Shown here in pieces: positions 62,551 to 64,000 of a DNA stretch of 64,000 nt (positions are counted from its first letter, which is position 1; each line of letters starts with the position of its first letter). Location: contig CAIYVZ010000084.1 in the NCBI GenBank assembly GCA_903929755.1, positions 57,860 through 121,859 on the forward strand. Reading direction: 5' to 3'. Both the position numbers and the translations under genes were made by a program. The DNA is from an uncultured Acidobacteriia bacterium (GTDB lineage: Bacteria > Acidobacteriota > Terriglobia > Bryobacterales > Bryobacteraceae). The notes below the pieces were generated by a model, which saw only the letters and a list, made by a program, of their open reading frames with translations, was not told the DNA's origin and made no database searches.

Positions 62551-63098
62551 CTACGCCTTCAGCCCCAGCAATTTCGCCCCGTTCTCCCCACGGATCTTGT
62601 GATATACCTCGGGCTTCGACATCTTCTGGACGCTCGTCAGTGTCTGCCGGGCAATGCATTTCCCGTGCAGGCGGGGATTCGGGTTGGTGGTGCCCCGCGC
62701 ACACTGGCCCAGAACGTGTCCGCGCGCGCGATGAACTTCGTCTTCGGGAACGCCTTGAGCATAGCGTGGAAACGCTTAAAACCGCCGTTAAAGACCCGGT
62801 TGCCTGAAGCTTGCGGAACATCGCCAAAGTGAATCTGGATCGGCACATTCAGGTCGGCGGGGAGCGCGTACATGAGCTTCATCTCAGGGCCGTCGCACTG
62901 CACCTGGTACTTGATCTTCCCCAGCCCCAGCGCGCCGTCTTTCACCGCCTGGGTCAGCACAACGGCGGATTCCGGCTGCGTGATGTCGGCGCTCACAAAC
63001 CACACAAAGCGGTCGGGGTACCTGGCGATCAGAGCCTTCGTCCGGCCGGGGGACCCTTCCGTAATGCGTCGACCTGCCTCCCGTTTAACGGCCTGCAG
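62551..63098 (-). pseudogene. Amidohydrolase-family remnant with internal deletion
   Basis: The minus strand encodes pieces of one TIM-barrel amidohydrolase. The first (63098 down to 62637) gives KALIARYPDRFVWFVSADITQPESAVVLTQAVKDGALGLGKIKYQVQCDGPEMKLMYALPADLNVPIQIHFGDVP and FPKTKFIARADTFWASV. A different frame then supplies HGKCIARQTLTSVQKMSKPEVYHKIRGENGAKLLGLKA and a TAG at 62551, the family C-terminus. The section between, which in family members holds the metal-binding Asp and about 90-110 residues, is missing, and the N-terminus is blocked by an in-frame stop at 63099. Not functional. Parent substrate unknown. Confidence 0.7.
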
Positions 63099-63229
63099 CT
63101 ATCGCACCGGGAGGTAAGCGCGCGTTGGTCTGCACCAATGCACACGCTGTAACGTTGATCGGACAAGAGGGGTGGTCCCCCGGCATACCACGGAAAATCA
63201 GTCTCCGCCCTCGCACGGCAAAAGCAAAG

Positions 63230-63271
63230 GGCGGCGCTGCACGCGCCCGTCTTCCACTACGCGGCGCCGCC
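63230..63271 (-). terminator. Possible terminator after the PEP-CTERM gene
   Basis: Inverted repeat ggcggcgc (63230-63237) with gcgccgcc (63264-63271), loop 26 bases. On the minus strand it is followed by a T-rich CTTTGCTTTT. It lies seven bases after the stop of the PEP-CTERM gene. Long loop, low confidence. Confidence 0.35.
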
Positions 63272-63277
63272 TTCTGC

Positions 63278-63844
63278 TTATCGCCGCTTCCGTCGAAGGG
63301 TGCCGACCGCCGTCATCGCCAAGCCCGAGATCGCAAACACCCATGTCGTCGGCTCCGGCACCACGGTCCGCTCGAATGGAGCGCCCACACCGGTATCCGC
63401 AAGATGCACGGAAGCTATTTGCTCCGGGTAGCCGTTGGAGTCCAGCATGTCAAGATCAGAAACGTAGAAATCGACCGACGCGTACGGGAACGAATAGGTG
63501 CCCGCCGGTACCGGTCCAGCGCTGGGCGCAAATGTTCCGAACAGCCAGGTGTAAGAATCGCCAGGATTGAGATTCAGGTTTGCCGGCGCCACGAATGCGG
63601 GCGGATCGAAGTTGAAGTTGAAATTGTACGGGGTTCCGCTAGTACAACCCGCAACCACAAAGGTTTGCCCGCAGCCATAGCCTTCATTTACGATGATCTC
63701 AAAATGATCGTTCTGGAAATCGGGTACTCTCGGGAGACCAGGCCATATATTCGCGGTCCAGTCCGGGACCGGTGATGTCACCACGCTGAAAGCGTCCGTG
63801 ACCACGGGATCAGAATTCGCGCCCAGTGTCAAAGTCAGCCACAC
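63278..63844 (-). CDS. PEP-CTERM sorting-domain protein, N-terminus lost
   Basis: 188 residues readable from GTG at 63844. The C-terminus is a textbook PEP-CTERM signal: VPEPTTW, a hydrophobic span (VFAISGLAMTAVGTL) and RRKRR, recognised by exosortase for surface display or export. The body is a beta-sandwich-like repeat (NFNFNFDPPAFVAPANLNLNPGDSYTWLFGTFAPSAGPVPAGTYSF). A signal peptide, needed for such proteins, is absent: open frame continues upstream (YPNDSVPVW) and then enters the IS66-type element at 63863. The gene was therefore probably cut by that insertion. No exosortase is in the window. Confidence 0.75.
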   Translation of the reverse strand: MWLTLTLGANSDPVVTDAFSVVTSPVPDWTANIWPGLPRVPDFQNDHFEIIVNEGYGCGQTFVVAGCTSGTPYNFNFNFDPPAFVAPANLNLNPGDSYTWLFGTFAPSAGPVPAGTYSFPYASVDFYVSDLDMLDSNGYPEQIASVHLADTGVGAPFERTVVPEPTTWVFAISGLAMTAVGTLRRKRR

Positions 63845-63862
63845 TGGAACCGAATCATTGGG

Positions 63863-64000
63863 GTAACAGTTCAGGTAGGGCGGGAATTCTTGAGTAGGGA
63901 CGTGGGCGGTTGTGCCAGGCGGTGTGAGCGGATGGCGCTGTTGAGGTAGTCGAGAGGGTGACGGTTCTGCATGCGGCAGGTTTGCGTGACGGTCAGCAGG
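63863..64000 (-). mobile_element. End of an IS66-family insertion element
   Basis: The sequence from 63863 begins GTAACAG, like the GTAA that opens IS66-family terminal inverted repeats, and contains the end of a transposase on the minus strand. The element continues beyond the window. Its other end and the direct repeat of target bases cannot be seen. Confidence 0.6.
63871..63999 (-). CDS. IS66-family transposase, C-terminal fragment
   Basis: 42 residues before a TGA at 63871: LLTVTQTCRMQNRHPLDYLNSAIRSHRLAQPPTSLLKNSRPT. The motif of a Val-Thr-x-Thr-Cys-Arg helix followed by a hydrophobic Leu-Asp-Tyr-Leu turn and PTSLL is the terminus of IS66-type DDE transposases. Only the C-terminal end is inside the window, so completeness cannot be judged. 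Confidence 0.7.
   Translation of the reverse strand: MLTVTQTCRMQNRHPLDYLNSAIRSHRLAQPPTSLLKNSRPT

Overview
The window looks like a chromosomal segment of an acidobacterium, most likely from the Solibacter/Bryobacter branch. That placement is inferred from family content: a TIGR03435 soil-associated protein, two very large Oar-like TonB-dependent receptors with an N-terminal carboxypeptidase-regulatory domain, a VWFA-related acidobacterial domain protein (TIGR03436 type), FG-GAP/CRTAC1 proteins, a PmoA-family protein and many small secreted proteins of unknown function. The DNA is GC rich, GTG and TTG starts are common, and genes are tightly packed with frequent 4-bp stop/start overlaps.

Layout. 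0-5.1 kb: end of an amidase, Mn-type superoxide dismutase, TIGR03435 protein, first Oar-like receptor. 5.2-7.6 kb (minus): TauE/SafE permease, secreted bicupin, and an isolated Cas6-family protein with no CRISPR array. 7.7-11.5 kb: secreted unknown, DUF481 outer-membrane protein, PmoA-family protein, MFS transporter. 11.5-15.8 kb (minus): a two-component operon of a PDZ/7TM/GAF/PAS histidine kinase and an NtrC-type regulator, preceded by a good sigma-54 promoter match. 16.0-18.6 kb: ECF sigma factor, small membrane protein (possible anti-sigma), DUF4252 protein and two secreted unknowns. 18.6-24.8 kb: ceramidase-like protein, TPR protein, Gly-rich VWA protein, MFS transporter, secreted unknown, SDR. 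24.8-27.4 kb (minus): ribosomal/translation operon rplY-pth-rpsF-rpsR-rplI. Then truA, ppa, nagA, a small secreted protein, and the second Oar-like receptor (31.3-34.7 kb). 34.8-38.6 kb: a compact TPR / seven-heme cytochrome / CRTAC1 operon.

38.6-42.5 kb is a worn accessory region: ASCH-domain protein, small membrane-anchored unknown, a ParD antitoxin with a truncated ParE, a DUF4097-like lipoprotein and a gene broken by a 67-bp insertion. 42.6-45.9 kb holds a PspA (IM30) cassette with a YbjN/DUF2170-like protein, a possible DUF4178-like protein and a coiled-coil lipoprotein. 45.9-50.5 kb: M20 peptidase, SDR, then an overlapping trio of non-specific endonuclease, trypsin-fold protease and S1/P1 nuclease. 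50.5-54.5 kb carries the most interesting locus: a five-gene operon of a small partner protein, a cytoplasmic GMC oxidoreductase with a three-cysteine motif like that of Fe-S FAD-glucose dehydrogenases, a VioB/RebD-type ferritin-like protein, an SRPBCC protein and a small unknown; it reads like an undescribed redox/biosynthetic pathway. 54.6-58.3 kb: divergent DUF1080/VCBS protein and an esterase-propeller fusion. 58.4-62.5 kb: VapBC, a 52-residue basic protein, malate dehydrogenase, a WalJ-like metallo-hydrolase that may start at ATC, and purB. The right end is decayed: an amidohydrolase remnant, a PEP-CTERM protein missing its N-terminus, and the end of an IS66-family element that cut it.

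No tRNA, rRNA, CRISPR array or complete insertion sequence was recognised.
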